From assembly GCA_013376985.1 (NCBI GenBank), contig JACABB010000001.1:395956-459955 (forward strand): DNA of 64,000 nucleotides. The letters are read 5' to 3'. Every line of letters starts with the position of its first letter. Position 1 is the stretch's first letter. Below are positions 1 through 9,580 of this stretch, one piece after another. Under the pieces are notes generated by a model. The model had not been told where the DNA came from. It did not search any database and saw only the letters and a program-made list of their open reading frames with translations. Source of the DNA: Bacteroidales bacterium. Its GTDB lineage: Bacteria > Bacteroidota > Bacteroidia > Bacteroidales > Tenuifilaceae. A program made the position numbers and the translations under genes.

Positions 1-2571
1 GATGCTGGATCAAATTCTGTTACACTTTCAGCAAATGATGGTTTTACAACAGTCACACAACCTTTTGCAATAACAGTTAGCGTTTCAGGGACATCAAATA
101 AAGAAACTTTCACTAATATTGGTGCTGCCTCGTCATCATATGCTAATTTTACTTGGACAGGAAATGATGGTTCAACATGGAGTGCAACATCTGCAAGAAC
201 AGATCAAACAATCGTAGCTAGCAATAAAGCAATTTGCCTTAAAAATGTTGCCAGTACATATATTGAATCGGGAACACTTTCTGGTGGTTGCGGATCAATC
301 ACCTTTAAAACCTTACAGGTTTTTTCTGGAACAGGCGGAACCCTTACGCTTTTTGTAAATGGCGTTCAGGTTGGCTCTCCTTTTGCATATACAACGACCG
401 AACAGACAGCCTCTTTTACAAATATTAATGTTATCGGAAATTTTGTAATTAAGCTTGTAAATAATGGAAATGCTCGCCCTGTAATTGATGATGTTACTTG
501 GACAAATTACACAATTTCTCCTCCAAGCATTTCTAATATCTCTATTTCACCAATAAATCCAACAACCAATGATGATGTGATTGTTTCGGCAACCATCACC
601 GACAACGGAACAATTAAGGAGGCTACACTTGATTGGGGTCTTTCTGCATCAACACTTGACCACAACTTGACCATGACACTTGATGGTAATGTATATAAAA
701 CAACTATTCCAAAACAATTGGCAGGGAAGGTTTACGCAAGAGTAAACGCCAAGGACGATTTAGATGCTGTTTCTTCGTCAGACTACAGTTATGATATTAT
801 TCAGAATGAAAAACCATCTATAACCGATATATCAAACACACCAGTCAATCCTTATACTGGTGAAATAGTTAAAATTTCTGCAACCATTACCGACGCAGAT
901 GGAACGATTGAAGATACTTGGCTAAAGTGGGGAACCGCTCCATCCGCGTTGACAAATCAGTTAACCATGGCTTTAGTTGATAGTAAATACGAGGTAAATA
1001 TTCCCGCTCAATCACAGGCAGGAACAATCTATTTAAGCATTAATGCAAGAGACGATTTTGGCGCAGAAACATCATCCCTTTACAACATTATAGTTACTCA
1101 AAACCAAACCCCTTCAATATCTAATATTTTAATAACACCACAAAATCCGTTAACAGGAGAGGTCATAACAATTTCGGCCACAATAAGTGATTCCGATGGG
1201 TCGATTCAAGAAGCATTCTTGAACTGGGGAACAACCTCTGGTAATCTAACAACCAAAGTAAGCATGATTTTGAATAATGGAAAATATGAGGGTGTTATTC
1301 CGGCTCAGGCACAGGTAGGAACAATATATTTTATGGTTAATGGTAAGGATAACCTTGATCTTATTGGTTCTTCTACACAGCAGAGTTTTACAATCGCAGC
1401 CCCCAATGTGTTGCCAACTATAACAAATATCATCGTTAATCCACAGAATCCGTTAACTGGTCAACCCATAACCGTATCCTCTATTATCACCGATTCAGAT
1501 GGTACGATTCAAGAAGCCTTCCTAATGTGGGGAACAGTTTCAGGCAACCTTAATAATAAGGTTGGTATGACTTTAAATGGAGGAAGTTATGAAGGGATAA
1601 TTCCCGCTCAATCTGCAATTGGAACGATTTACTACACCATAAATGCAAAGGATAACTCAGGGGAAATAAAGACCACAAACCAAAGCAGTTTTTCAGTAGC
1701 CGCACCGAATATTCTACCGACTATCTCTGATATTATGCTTAACCCTCAGAGTCCACAAATTGGTCAAGCAGTAATTGTATCAGCCAATATCAATGATTCC
1801 GATGGTACGATTCAGGAGGCCTACATTATGTGGGGAATAAATTCTGGTGGTCTAACAAATAAGATCGTTATGACTTTAAATGGAGAAAGTTATAAGGGGA
1901 TAATCCCTGCCCAATCTTTAGCAGGAACGATTTACTACACCATAAATGCAAAGGATAACTCAGGGGAAACTAAGACCACAGACCAAAGTAATTTTACAGT
2001 AATCGCCCCCAACGTATTACCAACCATTTCTGATATTACGTTCAACCCCCAGAATCCACTCACGGGTCAAGCGGTAACGGTATCTGCCATTATCACCGAT
2101 TCAGATGGGACAATTCAGGAGGCTTATATTAATTGGGGAATAGTTACTGGCAATCTGATTATTAAAGCCAATATGACTTTAAACAGCGGGAAATATGAAG
2201 GAATAATTCCATCGCAAGCACATGCGGGAACTATTTACTTTATGGTAAATGCAAAAGATAATTCCGGAGATATTAGCACAAGTTCTGAGACGAGTTTAAC
2301 AATATCACCATCAACAGATATAAACGATCTTAATAGTCTTGGGATTAAAATTTACCCCAATCCTGCTAAAAACATTATTGTGATAGAGTCTAATGAAGTT
2401 AATGTAAATCATCTTGTCATATCCAATATTATTGGAGAAAAAGTTATTGATTTGTCAATTAGTGGAGAGAAGCAGACCGTAGATATTAGCAGGTTAAGTT
2501 CGGGTATTTATTTTGTCTTGATTTCTGGAAATAATTTTAAAAACACAAAAAGAATTATTGTTAATAAATAG
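1..2571 (+). CDS. Secreted T9SS repeat protein, 5' end outside window
   Basis: The reading frame is open from the first base of the window to the TAG at 2569-2571 (856 codons visible), so the true start lies upstream; the GTG at 577 is only an internal codon. The visible part begins with an Ig-like end, then a beta-rich domain (about residues 40-170) of a kind often seen beside Bacteroidota secreted nucleases. Six tandem repeats of about 90-100 residues follow (starting PSISNI, PSITDI, PSISNI, PTITNI, PTISDI, PTISDI), each with a conserved DGTIQEA-x-WG core. The last 75 residues are a T9SS type A sorting domain (IYPNPAKN ... SSGIYFVLISG). It is probably a surface or secreted binding protein. 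The next gene starts directly after the stop codon, so the two are likely co-transcribed. No enzymatic function is visible. Confidence 0.88.
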   Translation, partial: DAGSNSVTLSANDGFTTVTQPFAITVSVSGTSNKETFTNIGAASSSYANFTWTGNDGSTWSATSARTDQTIVASNKAICLKNVASTYIESGTLSGGCGSITFKTLQVFSGTGGTLTLFVNGVQVGSPFAYTTTEQTASFTNINVIGNFVIKLVNNGNARPVIDDVTWTNYTISPPSISNISISPINPTTNDDVIVSATITDNGTIKEATLDWGLSASTLDHNLTMTLDGNVYKTTIPKQLAGKVYARVNAKDDLDAVSSSDYSYDIIQNEKPSITDISNTPVNPYTGEIVKISATITDADGTIEDTWLKWGTAPSALTNQLTMALVDSKYEVNIPAQSQAGTIYLSINARDDFGAETSSLYNIIVTQNQTPSISNILITPQNPLTGEVITISATISDSDGSIQEAFLNWGTTSGNLTTKVSMILNNGKYEGVIPAQAQVGTIYFMVNGKDNLDLIGSSTQQSFTIAAPNVLPTITNIIVNPQNPLTGQPITVSSIITDSDGTIQEAFLMWGTVSGNLNNKVGMTLNGGSYEGIIPAQSAIGTIYYTINAKDNSGEIKTTNQSSFSVAAPNILPTISDIMLNPQSPQIGQAVIVSANINDSDGTIQEAYIMWGINSGGLTNKIVMTLNGESYKGIIPAQSLAGTIYYTINAKDNSGETKTTDQSNFTVIAPNVLPTISDITFNPQNPLTGQAVTVSAIITDSDGTIQEAYINWGIVTGNLIIKANMTLNSGKYEGIIPSQAHAGTIYFMVNAKDNSGDISTSSETSLTISPSTDINDLNSLGIKIYPNPAKNIIVIESNEVNVNHLVISNIIGEKVIDLSISGEKQTVDISRLSSGIYFVLISGNNFKNTKRIIVNK
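523..2310 (+). repeat. Six in-frame tandem repeats of about 285-300 bp
   Basis: The DNA encodes six Ig-like modules in a row. Repeats 4 and 5 are the most alike: a stretch of more than 40 bp beginning GGAACGATTTACTACACCAT at 1621 recurs at 1924, which points to recent duplication or conversion. The first two modules are more diverged and lack the linker (AAPNVLP-like) found between the later ones. Confidence 0.85.
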
Positions 2572-3642
2572 ATGATGAGGAAAATAACTTCAATAGCGCT
2601 ATTTGTACTTTTTTCAGTAGCCACTTTTTCCCAAATCCCATCGGGGTATTATTCGACAGCCGAAGGGAAAACGGGTGCAACTTTAAAAACTGCATTGTTT
2701 AATATTATTAAAACCCATACTGTTCGGACTTATTCAAATCTTTGGACTGATTTTCAAACAACCGACAAACGGACTGATGGAAAAGTTTGGGACATGTATT
2801 CATCCTGTAGTTTAACTTTTGTTATCGATCAGGATAATGGCTCAGGAGGAACAAGCGAATGTGAAAAGTACAATAGAGAGCATTCATTTCCAAATAGTTG
2901 GTTTAATGGTGATCAAGCATCTCCGATGTACACAGATCTATTCCATTTATACCCGACTGACAAAAAAGTGAATAATACGAGAAGTAATTATATTTATGGT
3001 GTAGTTTTGACCCCAAGTTATACTTCGTCTAATGGATGTAAGCTCGGCTCTTCTGATCCTGCAACAGGTTTTTCAGGAACTGTTTTTGAACCAATAAATG
3101 AGTATAAGGGGGATTTTGCAAGATCCTATTTTTATATGGCGACATGCTATGAAGATAAGATTGCTGGATGGGCTTCTTATGCAACAGAAGCTCAGGCGAT
3201 ATTAGCCGGGAATTCTTTTCCTGCTTATAAGGCATGGTATGTTACCCTTCTTTTGGGATGGTGCCAACAAGATCCTGTTAGCCAAAAAGAGATTGATAGG
3301 AATAACGCTGTTTATTCAATACAGGGCAATCGAAATCCATATATCGATCACCCCGAATATGTTCAGGCTGTTTGGGGAACAAATACCGGAGTAGATAATG
3401 TAAATTCTTTATCGCATGTCAGTATTTATCCTAATCCTGCAAAAAACGAAATAAGCGTTGAAGCCTTAAACACAAAAGCAGATGATCTTAAAATTGTTAA
3501 TGTTACTGGAAATACAATTATTCAAACAACCTATGATGGAGGGGAAAAAACAATTGATATTAGCAAGTTAAATCCAGGAGTATATATTGTCATTATAAGC
3601 GGAAAGACCTTTAGAAATGCTACCAAAATAGTGATTTACTAG
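2572..3642 (+). CDS. Secreted endonuclease I family nuclease with T9SS sorting domain
   Basis: A 356-residue protein starting at the ATG directly after the TAG of the upstream gene; a second ATG follows at once, so the start could be either. Residues 2-20 form a signal peptide ending near TFSQ. The core matches the endonuclease I (EndA/NucM) family: the catalytic YNREHSFPNSWF block, an NNTRSNYIYG block and a C-terminal DHPEYVQAVWG block. These are Mg-dependent, non-specific nucleases. The last 75 residues form a T9SS type A signal (IYPNPAKN ... NPGVYIVIISG), so it should be exported across the outer membrane. Its likely role is degrading extracellular DNA or RNA for nutrition or biofilm turnover. 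It shares the sorting class with its neighbour and probably the transcript. Confidence 0.92.
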   Translation: MMRKITSIALFVLFSVATFSQIPSGYYSTAEGKTGATLKTALFNIIKTHTVRTYSNLWTDFQTTDKRTDGKVWDMYSSCSLTFVIDQDNGSGGTSECEKYNREHSFPNSWFNGDQASPMYTDLFHLYPTDKKVNNTRSNYIYGVVLTPSYTSSNGCKLGSSDPATGFSGTVFEPINEYKGDFARSYFYMATCYEDKIAGWASYATEAQAILAGNSFPAYKAWYVTLLLGWCQQDPVSQKEIDRNNAVYSIQGNRNPYIDHPEYVQAVWGTNTGVDNVNSLSHVSIYPNPAKNEISVEALNTKADDLKIVNVTGNTIIQTTYDGGEKTIDISKLNPGVYIVIISGKTFRNATKIVIY

Positions 3643-3654
3643 AAGAGACGAAAT

Positions 3655-3684
3655 AAAAAAAACGAGTTTTTACTCGGTTTTTTT
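3655..3684. terminator. Bidirectional terminator between nuclease and fabH
   Basis: A CGAGT/ACTCG stem (3663-3667/3672-3676, loop TTTT) is flanked by an A-run on the left and a T-run on the right, so it can end transcripts from both strands. It separates the plus-strand nuclease from the minus-strand fabH, whose stop codon lies in the T-run. Confidence 0.8.
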
Positions 3685-4690
3685 ATTTTACTTTATCGCC
3701 ATCGTAGGCCCATTTTAAATATACGGCACCCCAGGTAAATCCAGCACCAAACGTTGCAAGAATGAGATTATCACCCTTACGAAGTTGAGACTCCCATTCC
3801 CATAAACATAGCGGAATGGTTGCGCTTGTAGTATTACCGTACTTTTGTATATTGATCATAACCTTATCCTTGCTCAAACCCATTCTATTGCCTGTTGCCT
3901 CAATAATTCTCATATTCGCTTGGTGTGGAACCAACCAAGCAAGGTTTTCTGGCGTTAAGTTATTCCTATTCATCATCTCAACAGCCGTATCCGCCATATT
4001 AGAAACAGCCGCTTTAAATACAGGTTGTCCTTCTTGGTAGATATAATGCTGACGTTTATTGACCGTTTCAATTGATGCGGGATACATTGAACCACCAGCA
4101 ACTTGGTGCAAATATTTGCGACCAGAACCGTCCACTTTCATTAGAGAATCGATTACGCCAAATCCGTCTTTACAAGGCTCCAAAAGAACCGCACCAGCAC
4201 CATCTCCAAAAATGGGACAAGTTGCGCGATCCGTATAATCAGTAATGGAAGACATTTTATCCGCACCAACAACTATAACCTTTTTGTGTGTTCCCGATTC
4301 AATAAATTTCGAAGCGGTTACCAAAGCATAAATAAAACTGGAGCAACCGGCATTTAAGTCATAACCAAAAGCGTTTTTTATTCCAACTTTATCGCTAATA
4401 ATATTAGCCGTTGCCGGAAATTGCATATCAGGAGTAACAATCCCACAGATCAGCATATCAATCTCATCAGGGTGTGTTTTGGTCTTTCGAAGTAATTCCA
4501 GCACAGCCTGTGTTGCAATATCAGATGTTCCTTTGCCTTCACCTTTAAGAATTCTTCTTTCCTTGATACCTATTCTGGTCATTATCCACTCATCCGTAGT
4601 GTCGACCATTTTGCTTAACTCCTCGTTCGTAAGAATATAATCGGGGGCATAACCAGCAATACCTGTAATTGCAGCAGTAATTTTTCCCAT
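3683..4690 (-). CDS. fabH: Beta-ketoacyl-ACP synthase III
   Basis: A 335-residue FabH: condenses acyl-CoA (acetyl- or branched-chain) with malonyl-ACP to start fatty acid synthesis. The catalytic cysteine is in NAGCSSF (Cys116), and the His and Asn of the triad lie in [12 protein letters not shown] and [12 protein letters not shown]. Length is typical. Its ATG overlaps the plsX stop by one base (TAATG), implying translational coupling. It is the last gene of the yceD-rpmF-plsX-fabH cluster conserved in many bacteria, which links ribosome and lipid synthesis. Confidence 0.96.
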   Translation of the reverse strand: MGKITAAITGIAGYAPDYILTNEELSKMVDTTDEWIMTRIGIKERRILKGEGKGTSDIATQAVLELLRKTKTHPDEIDMLICGIVTPDMQFPATANIISDKVGIKNAFGYDLNAGCSSFIYALVTASKFIESGTHKKVIVVGADKMSSITDYTDRATCPIFGDGAGAVLLEPCKDGFGVIDSLMKVDGSGRKYLHQVAGGSMYPASIETVNKRQHYIYQEGQPVFKAAVSNMADTAVEMMNRNNLTPENLAWLVPHQANMRIIEATGNRMGLSKDKVMINIQKYGNTTSATIPLCLWEWESQLRKGDNLILATFGAGFTWGAVYLKWAYDGDKVK

Positions 4691-5631
4691 TAACTAAAAG
4701 CCTCTTTAATTTTTAAACAAAGATTCGAACTAATCACCTCTTTGGTTTGAAGAATCATGTTCATTATGGCTTTGGGATTAGATGAGCCATGTGCAATAAT
4801 GACAGGTTCATTAACACCAAGAATTGGTGTTCCACCATAATTTTCAGCATTGAACATTTCGAGGTAAGAATCCTCTATTTTTCTTTTTTTGATTATTCGA
4901 TAAAATGCTTCGGCCTCTTTGAGAACTACGTTACCAACAAAACCATCACAAACAACGACATCAGCCTTGTCATCCTTAAAAAGATCATTCCCTTCCACGT
5001 TTCCAACAAAGTTAAAATCTTTGTTGTTTTTCATTAATTCAAAAGTGTTTTTAACGAGGATATTTCCCTTTTCGTCCTCTTCCCCTATATTCAGAAGAGC
5101 AATTCGTGGGTTTTGATTACCAAGAATAAATTTCGCATAAAGCGATCCGAGAATGCCATACTGATACAAAACCTCAGGTTTACAGTCGGGGTTTAGCCCA
5201 ACATCAAGTAAAAGATTGAACTTACTTTCACTTACAGGCATGAAACTTGCTATGGCAGGTCTGATTATACCAGGAACTTGCTTAATAGTATACATTGCAC
5301 CTACAAGCATAGCCCCAGTACTACCTGCGCTAGCAAAACCATCAATTTGTTTGGTGGCCAATGCTTTAAAGCCATTGCTAATGCTAGAATTCGGTTTGTT
5401 TTTAAACGCTTTCGCTGGATTTTCACACATTTCGATTACTTCGGTGCTATGAATAACATCAAAGTTATCAGGGTTGGCGCCTCCCTTTTTTATTAATGAG
5501 ATAATTTGGGTTTCATCGCCTAAAAGAACAATCCTCATATCAGAGGAAAGTTGCTTTTGAGCAAGGATTGCCCCCGAAACAACAGCATCAGGAGCAAAGT
5601 CACCACCCATTGCATCTACACCAATTCTCAT
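4690..5631 (-). CDS. plsX: Phosphate acyltransferase PlsX
   Basis: A 313-residue PlsX that converts acyl-ACP to acyl-phosphate, the donor for PlsY in phosphatidic acid synthesis. The N-terminus [15 protein letters not shown] is the family hallmark, and [10 protein letters not shown] and [11 protein letters not shown] are further conserved blocks. It is a peripheral membrane enzyme. It sits 35 bp after rpmF and overlaps fabH by one base, the usual operon arrangement. Confidence 0.96.
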   Translation of the reverse strand: MRIGVDAMGGDFAPDAVVSGAILAQKQLSSDMRIVLLGDETQIISLIKKGGANPDNFDVIHSTEVIEMCENPAKAFKNKPNSSISNGFKALATKQIDGFASAGSTGAMLVGAMYTIKQVPGIIRPAIASFMPVSESKFNLLLDVGLNPDCKPEVLYQYGILGSLYAKFILGNQNPRIALLNIGEEDEKGNILVKNTFELMKNNKDFNFVGNVEGNDLFKDDKADVVVCDGFVGNVVLKEAEAFYRIIKKRKIEDSYLEMFNAENYGGTPILGVNEPVIIAHGSSNPKAIMNMILQTKEVISSNLCLKIKEAFS

Positions 5632-5666
5632 AAGTAGATTCCTTTAATTAAAAAAAGGATTGATCA

Positions 5667-5855
5667 TTAAGCTTTTGCAACAGCCTTTTCGATTGCTAAT
5701 TTACCACGATAGAAGCCGCATTCTGGACAAACTCTATGGTACTGAATAGCAGAACCGCAGTTAGAACATGTTCCCAGTGTTGGTAATTCGGCTTTGTCAT
5801 GAGTTCTCCTCTTATTCCTTCTTTGCTTGGAAATCTTGGATTTTGGATGTGCCAT
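5667..5855 (-). CDS. rpmF: 50S ribosomal protein L32
   Basis: A 62-residue basic protein (MAHPKSKISKQRRNKRR) with two CxxC knuckles (CSNCG and CPECG) that bind zinc, so this is the zinc-containing form of L32. It lies between yceD and plsX in the conserved cluster, 26 bp after the yceD stop. Confidence 0.97.
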   Translation of the reverse strand: MAHPKSKISKQRRNKRRTHDKAELPTLGTCSNCGSAIQYHRVCPECGFYRGKLAIEKAVAKA

Positions 5856-5881
5856 TGTTAAAATTGTTAATTGTGTAAAAT

Positions 5882-6421
5882 TTAGTTTAATTTAATATCT
5901 TTAAGTTTATTCCATCGAGGATCAATATTTTCTGTTTCCTCTTTTTTTAATTTGGTGGATAAATGGTTTTTTAACTTTTCAATCATTTCCTTATTACATT
6001 TCTCCTTTAAACCATTCATTCCATGATAACGCTGCAAAGGTAAACTTAGGCTGATACTTTCGTAGATGTATTGGGCAAGGTTAATTTCACTATCATCATT
6101 AGTTAAAATAATGATTTCATCGTTGTCCTCTAACTTTTCACCTCCGAATTTCACAAATAGAACGCCTTTATATGAAATAGGAAGATTAAAAGATTCAAGG
6201 CATCTATCACAAACAACCTCTACAGAACCTTTAATACAAATATTAAGGTCAAGCATTTGGCTTTGTTTGGTGAGATTTACATCAACTAGCAAATCGCCCA
6301 GTCTAATTTCACCCTCTTGAAACTCGTCAAAAAACCTTTTATCAACCTCGAAGTTAAACGAATGCTTACCCAACCCAAGGCCTTTAAAATGAATTGAATA
6401 TGTGTTTAAATAGTTACTCAC
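5882..6421 (-). CDS. YceD/DUF177 family protein
   Basis: The DUF177 (YceD) family accompanies rpmF in most bacteria and has been linked to 23S rRNA accumulation. I choose the GTG at 6421 (VSNYLNTYSIHFKGLGLGKH, 179 residues). An ATG 60 bp upstream at 6481 would add an unlikely hydrophobic leader, and a TACCTTTG promoter element at 6442-6449 lies between the two, so the upstream codon would not be transcribed. Two cysteines in VVCDRCLESF are a family feature. This gene heads the rpmF-plsX-fabH operon. Confidence 0.88.
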   Translation of the reverse strand: MSNYLNTYSIHFKGLGLGKHSFNFEVDKRFFDEFQEGEIRLGDLLVDVNLTKQSQMLDLNICIKGSVEVVCDRCLESFNLPISYKGVLFVKFGGEKLEDNDEIIILTNDDSEINLAQYIYESISLSLPLQRYHGMNGLKEKCNKEMIEKLKNHLSTKLKKEETENIDPRWNKLKDIKLN

Positions 6422-6441
6422 AGTACTCGAAAAATATCGTG

Positions 6442-6449
6442 CAAAGGTA
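6442..6449 (-). promoter_or_regulatory. Promoter -7 element for yceD-rpmF-plsX-fabH
   Basis: Read on the minus strand this is TACCTTTG, an exact fit to the Bacteroidota TAnnTTTG element. Transcription would start near 6435, leaving a short leader before the GTG at 6421. I do not see a TTTG at the expected -33 distance. Confidence 0.6.
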
Positions 6450-6503
6450 AAAAAAATAATATCAAACCAAAAAAAATGCAAATCTAGCAGAAGTTCAACA
6501 AAT

Positions 6504-8303
6504 TTATCCCTTCGACCGTCTTTTTCTTTCGTTCTCGTCGAGATAAATTTTCCGAAGTCTCATTGACTTTGGGGTTATTTCAACGTACTCATCTTCCTGG
6601 ATATACTCAAGCGCCTCCTCAAGGCTAAACTTAATTGGAGGAGTAAGCACCGTTTTTTCGTCTGAGCCTGATGCGCGCATGTTTGTCAACTTCTTCGATT
6701 TGGTCACATTAATAACCATATCGCCAGGGCGTGTATTCTCCCCAACAACTTGACCCGTGTAAACTTCCTCGTGCTGATCGATAAAGAATTTACCTCTATC
6801 CTGAAGTTTATAAATGGCATAAGCATAAGTTGTTCCTCCTTCCATTGCAACCAACGAACCGTTTTGTCGAACCTCTATTTCACCTCGGTAAGGCTCAAAA
6901 CCTTTTACGCGGTGAGCAATAACAGCTTCACCTGCTGTAGCTGTCAGAAGAAGATTTCTTAAACCGATGATACCACGCGATGGGATTTCGAAATCGAGAT
7001 GAATTCTATCACCCCTGCGCTCCATTGTGAGTAGACTTCCTCTACGCCTTGTAACCTGTTCAATTGCTTTGCCAGAAACCTCTTCGGGTAAGTCGATTGC
7101 TAAGTACTCAATTGGTTCGCATTTCTCACCACCAACAAGTTTGATTATAACCTTGGGTTGACCAACTTGGAGTTCATATCCTTCACGTCTCATCGTTTCA
7201 ATTAGCACCGATAGATGAAGAACGCCTCTTCCGAATACAGTAAACGCATCGGCAGAATCGGTTGGCTCAACTTTGAGTGCAAGATTTTTTTCGAGTTCTT
7301 TATCTAATCTTTCTTTAAGATGTCGAGATGTTACGAACTTGCCATCTTTGCCAAAGAAAGGTGAATTGTTGATGGTAAAGAGCATGCTCATTGTTGGTTC
7401 ATCTACATCGATGGTTGGCAATGCCTCTGGATTTTCGATGTCGGTAACAGTATCCCCAATATCAAAATCTTCGATTCCAACTAATGCGCAAATGTCTCCA
7501 GATTCAACCTCTTCGACCTTTTTCTTTACCAATCCCTCGAAAACAAGAAGATCCTTTATTTTGGTCTTAATAATTCGTCCATCGCGTTTTGCTAATGATA
7601 CCATTTGACCTGGTTTCAGGTTGCCCCGATGCAACTTTCCAATCGCAATACGCCCTACGTAAGAAGAGTAGTCGAGCGATGTAATTAAAAGTTGAGGTGT
7701 ACCTTTTAGCGATTTAGCAGGTGGAATATACTTTAAGATGCATTCAAAAAGTGCGGTTGTATCTGTACCAGGTTTTTTCCAATCGTCCGACATCCAACCT
7801 TGTTTGGCACTACCAAAAATTGTTGGAAAATTGAGTTGATCCTCATTCGCCTCAAGGTTAAACATCAAATCGAAAACCTGCTCCTGAACCTCTTCTGGTC
7901 GGCAGTTGGGTTTATCAACCTTATTGATAACAACAATTGGCTTAAGCCCTAACGCAAGTGCTTTCTGAAGAACAAATCGTGTTTGAGGCATAGTTCCCTC
8001 AAAAGCATCAACAAGTAGAAGTACACCATCAGCCATATTAAGAACCCGTTCAACCTCGCCTCCAAAGTCGGAGTGACCAGGAGTGTCAATAATATTGATT
8101 TTTACGCCCTTATAGTTAACCGATACGTTTTTGGCAAGAATTGTTATTCCCCTCTCTCTTTCAAGATCATTGCTGTCGAGAATAAGTTCACCCGGTCTTT
8201 CATGGTCCTTAAAAAGTTTACCCATGACAATCATCTTATCCACCAGTGTTGTCTTTCCGTGATCGACGTGTGCAATGATTGCAATATTTCTAATCCCTTG
8301 CAT
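6504..8303 (-). CDS. typA: Translational GTPase TypA/BipA
   Basis: A 599-residue ribosome-associated GTPase. G1 is AHVDHGKTTL, G2/G3 are ERGITI and DTPGHSDF, and G4 is NKVDKP. Domain II, the EF-G-like domains and the TypA-specific C-terminal domain follow (GGTTYAYAIYKLQDRGKFF; ends LRKIYLDENERKRR). It aids 50S assembly and growth under cold or stress. It is transcribed from its own promoter toward the yceD cluster, from which it is separated by the yceD promoter. Confidence 0.97.
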   Translation of the reverse strand: MQGIRNIAIIAHVDHGKTTLVDKMIVMGKLFKDHERPGELILDSNDLERERGITILAKNVSVNYKGVKINIIDTPGHSDFGGEVERVLNMADGVLLLVDAFEGTMPQTRFVLQKALALGLKPIVVINKVDKPNCRPEEVQEQVFDLMFNLEANEDQLNFPTIFGSAKQGWMSDDWKKPGTDTTALFECILKYIPPAKSLKGTPQLLITSLDYSSYVGRIAIGKLHRGNLKPGQMVSLAKRDGRIIKTKIKDLLVFEGLVKKKVEEVESGDICALVGIEDFDIGDTVTDIENPEALPTIDVDEPTMSMLFTINNSPFFGKDGKFVTSRHLKERLDKELEKNLALKVEPTDSADAFTVFGRGVLHLSVLIETMRREGYELQVGQPKVIIKLVGGEKCEPIEYLAIDLPEEVSGKAIEQVTRRRGSLLTMERRGDRIHLDFEIPSRGIIGLRNLLLTATAGEAVIAHRVKGFEPYRGEIEVRQNGSLVAMEGGTTYAYAIYKLQDRGKFFIDQHEEVYTGQVVGENTRPGDMVINVTKSKKLTNMRASGSDEKTVLTPPIKFSLEEALEYIQEDEYVEITPKSMRLRKIYLDENERKRRSKG

Positions 8304-8325
8304 TTCAGTATATAAATTTGGGCTG

Positions 8326-8333
8326 CAAAGGTA
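8326..8333 (-). promoter_or_regulatory. Promoter -7 element for typA
   Basis: On the minus strand this is TACCTTTG, 22 bp upstream of the typA ATG and in the same TTACCTTTGCA context as the yceD promoter. No clear TTTG at -33. Confidence 0.6.
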
Positions 8334-8581
8334 AGCCTAAAAACGGATAATTGTACTTTTATTTAAAATTATTGATTATTAAGACCAAAACGAACCAAGC
8401 ATTCGGTTGCTAAAAGATAAGCAAGGTAGGAGTTTAATTATTCTAAAAAAAATTTTAGAATTTAGCAAAAATATATTTTTTACGAAGGGAATAGATTGTT
8501 TTTATTGTGGCAGGGCGTTTATATAAAAAGAAGGTGTCTCAGACTTTTGAAACACCCTTTTTTTAAATCCAAATGATTATA
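8334..8581. other. Intergenic stretch upstream of typA
   Basis: No protein-coding frame is convincing here. It holds a perfect 9-bp inverted repeat with a 4-base loop (ATTCTAAAA / TTTTAGAAT, 8440-8461), which has no T-run after it on either strand beyond its own A/T content, and a terminator at 8524-8565. Confidence 0.6.
8524..8565. terminator. Hairpin terminator downstream of the ABC ATPase gene
   Basis: The stem GGTGTCTC (8533-8540) pairs with GAAACACC (8549-8556) with one mismatch. It is flanked by AAAAAGAA on the left and seven T on the right, so it can work on both strands. For the minus-strand ABC ATPase transcript it is the first terminator, and it follows the small ORF at 8582-8788. 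Confidence 0.75.
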
Positions 8582-8788
8582 CTAATTTATGGGTTGCAGT
8601 GATGTTGTTAAGCTCTCTTCTGTTGCAATGGCATCAATAAGTTGTACTTTATTCGATCTACCCGAAATTTTTAGGCTTTCAGTTTTTCGCTTTTTTATAA
8701 GAATTCGTTTATTGTTTTTAATCAAAAGAATAAAAAAACATAAACGTATCAAAATTACATTCAGCAAGAGAAATTCAGTAATAAGCAA
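8582..8788 (-). CDS. Possible small membrane protein
   Basis: A 68-codon frame starting 8 bp after the ABC ATPase stop and ending just before the terminator. It would encode a hydrophobic N-terminal segment (residues 3-23), a very basic stretch (IKNNKRILIKKRK) and a polar tail. I do not recognise it. The position suits a co-transcribed small gene, but short open frames are common in AT-rich DNA, and a plus-strand frame overlaps it. Confidence 0.3.
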   Translation of the reverse strand: MLITEFLLLNVILIRLCFFILLIKNNKRILIKKRKTESLKISGRSNKVQLIDAIATEESLTTSLQPIN

Positions 8789-8796
8789 AAAGATAT

Positions 8797-9480
8797 TTAT
8801 AAAATCTTTTTAATGTTTTCGGTTACAATATGCCCATCAAATAGTTGAACAATACGGTGTGCCTTTTCTGCATCGGTAGGAGAGTGGGTTACCATAATAA
8901 TGGTTGTTCCCTCTTTATTAAGTTCTGTAAGCAGCCCCATAACTTCTTCTCCATTAGCAGAATCTAGGTTTCCTGTTGGTTCGTCTGCGAGAATTAAATT
9001 CGGATTACTAACAACGGATCTTGCAATAGCAACGCGTTGTTGCTGACCCCCAGAAAGCTGTTGTGGAAAGTGATTACGCCTATGGGATATTTTCATTCTT
9101 TCAAGGACTGCTTCCACTTTTTTCTTTCGTTCAGAGGAAGGAACATTTTGATATAGCAGGGGTAGTTCTACGTTTTCGAAAACCGTTAATTCATCAATAA
9201 GGTTAAAACTCTGGAACACAAAACCAATATTGGATTTACGAAGATTTGTTCGTTGTTTTTCTTTGAATTTTGATACTTCATGATCCATAAAAAAGTATTG
9301 GCCATCCGATGGATTATCGAGTAAACCAAGGATATTGAGCAACGTTGATTTTCCACAACCAGAAGGACCCATAATTGCAACAAATTCTCCGCTTTTTACT
9401 TCGAATGAAACCTTATTTAAGGCAGTAGTTTCTACTTCGTCTGTACGAAATACTTTGAAAAGATCAACTGTTTTAATCAT
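8797..9480 (-). CDS. ABC transporter ATP-binding protein, LolD/MacB type
   Basis: A 227-residue ATPase with Walker A GPSGCGKST, Q-loop FQSFNLI, signature LSGGQQQR, Walker B LILADEPTG and switch His in VTHS. The sequence belongs to the MacB/LolD group, whose members drive FtsX-like permeases in lipoprotein trafficking, peptide export or cell-envelope signalling. No permease gene lies beside it. It is unclear which permease it serves; the adaptor/TolC pair at 58965-61667 is far away. Confidence 0.9.
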   Translation of the reverse strand: MIKTVDLFKVFRTDEVETTALNKVSFEVKSGEFVAIMGPSGCGKSTLLNILGLLDNPSDGQYFFMDHEVSKFKEKQRTNLRKSNIGFVFQSFNLIDELTVFENVELPLLYQNVPSSERKKKVEAVLERMKISHRRNHFPQQLSGGQQQRVAIARSVVSNPNLILADEPTGNLDSANGEEVMGLLTELNKEGTTIIMVTHSPTDAEKAHRIVQLFDGHIVTENIKKIL

Positions 9481-9580
9481 GGTTATAGTTATAAGGTTTA
9501 ATAAAAAATAATTTAAATTATTAAGTAAGCAAAATAAGAAATTTTTAATAAAGAAATCATAAAACTAATAAAAGAACTTT

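Noticed and set aside
523..2310. CRISPR-like array
   Set aside because: The repeats are about 300 bp, coding and in-frame, with no unique short spacers.
8589..8813. Plus-strand 74-codon frame antisense to the end of the ABC gene
   Set aside because: Lysine/isoleucine-rich noise typical of AT-rich antisense DNA, with no ribosome binding site or promoter.
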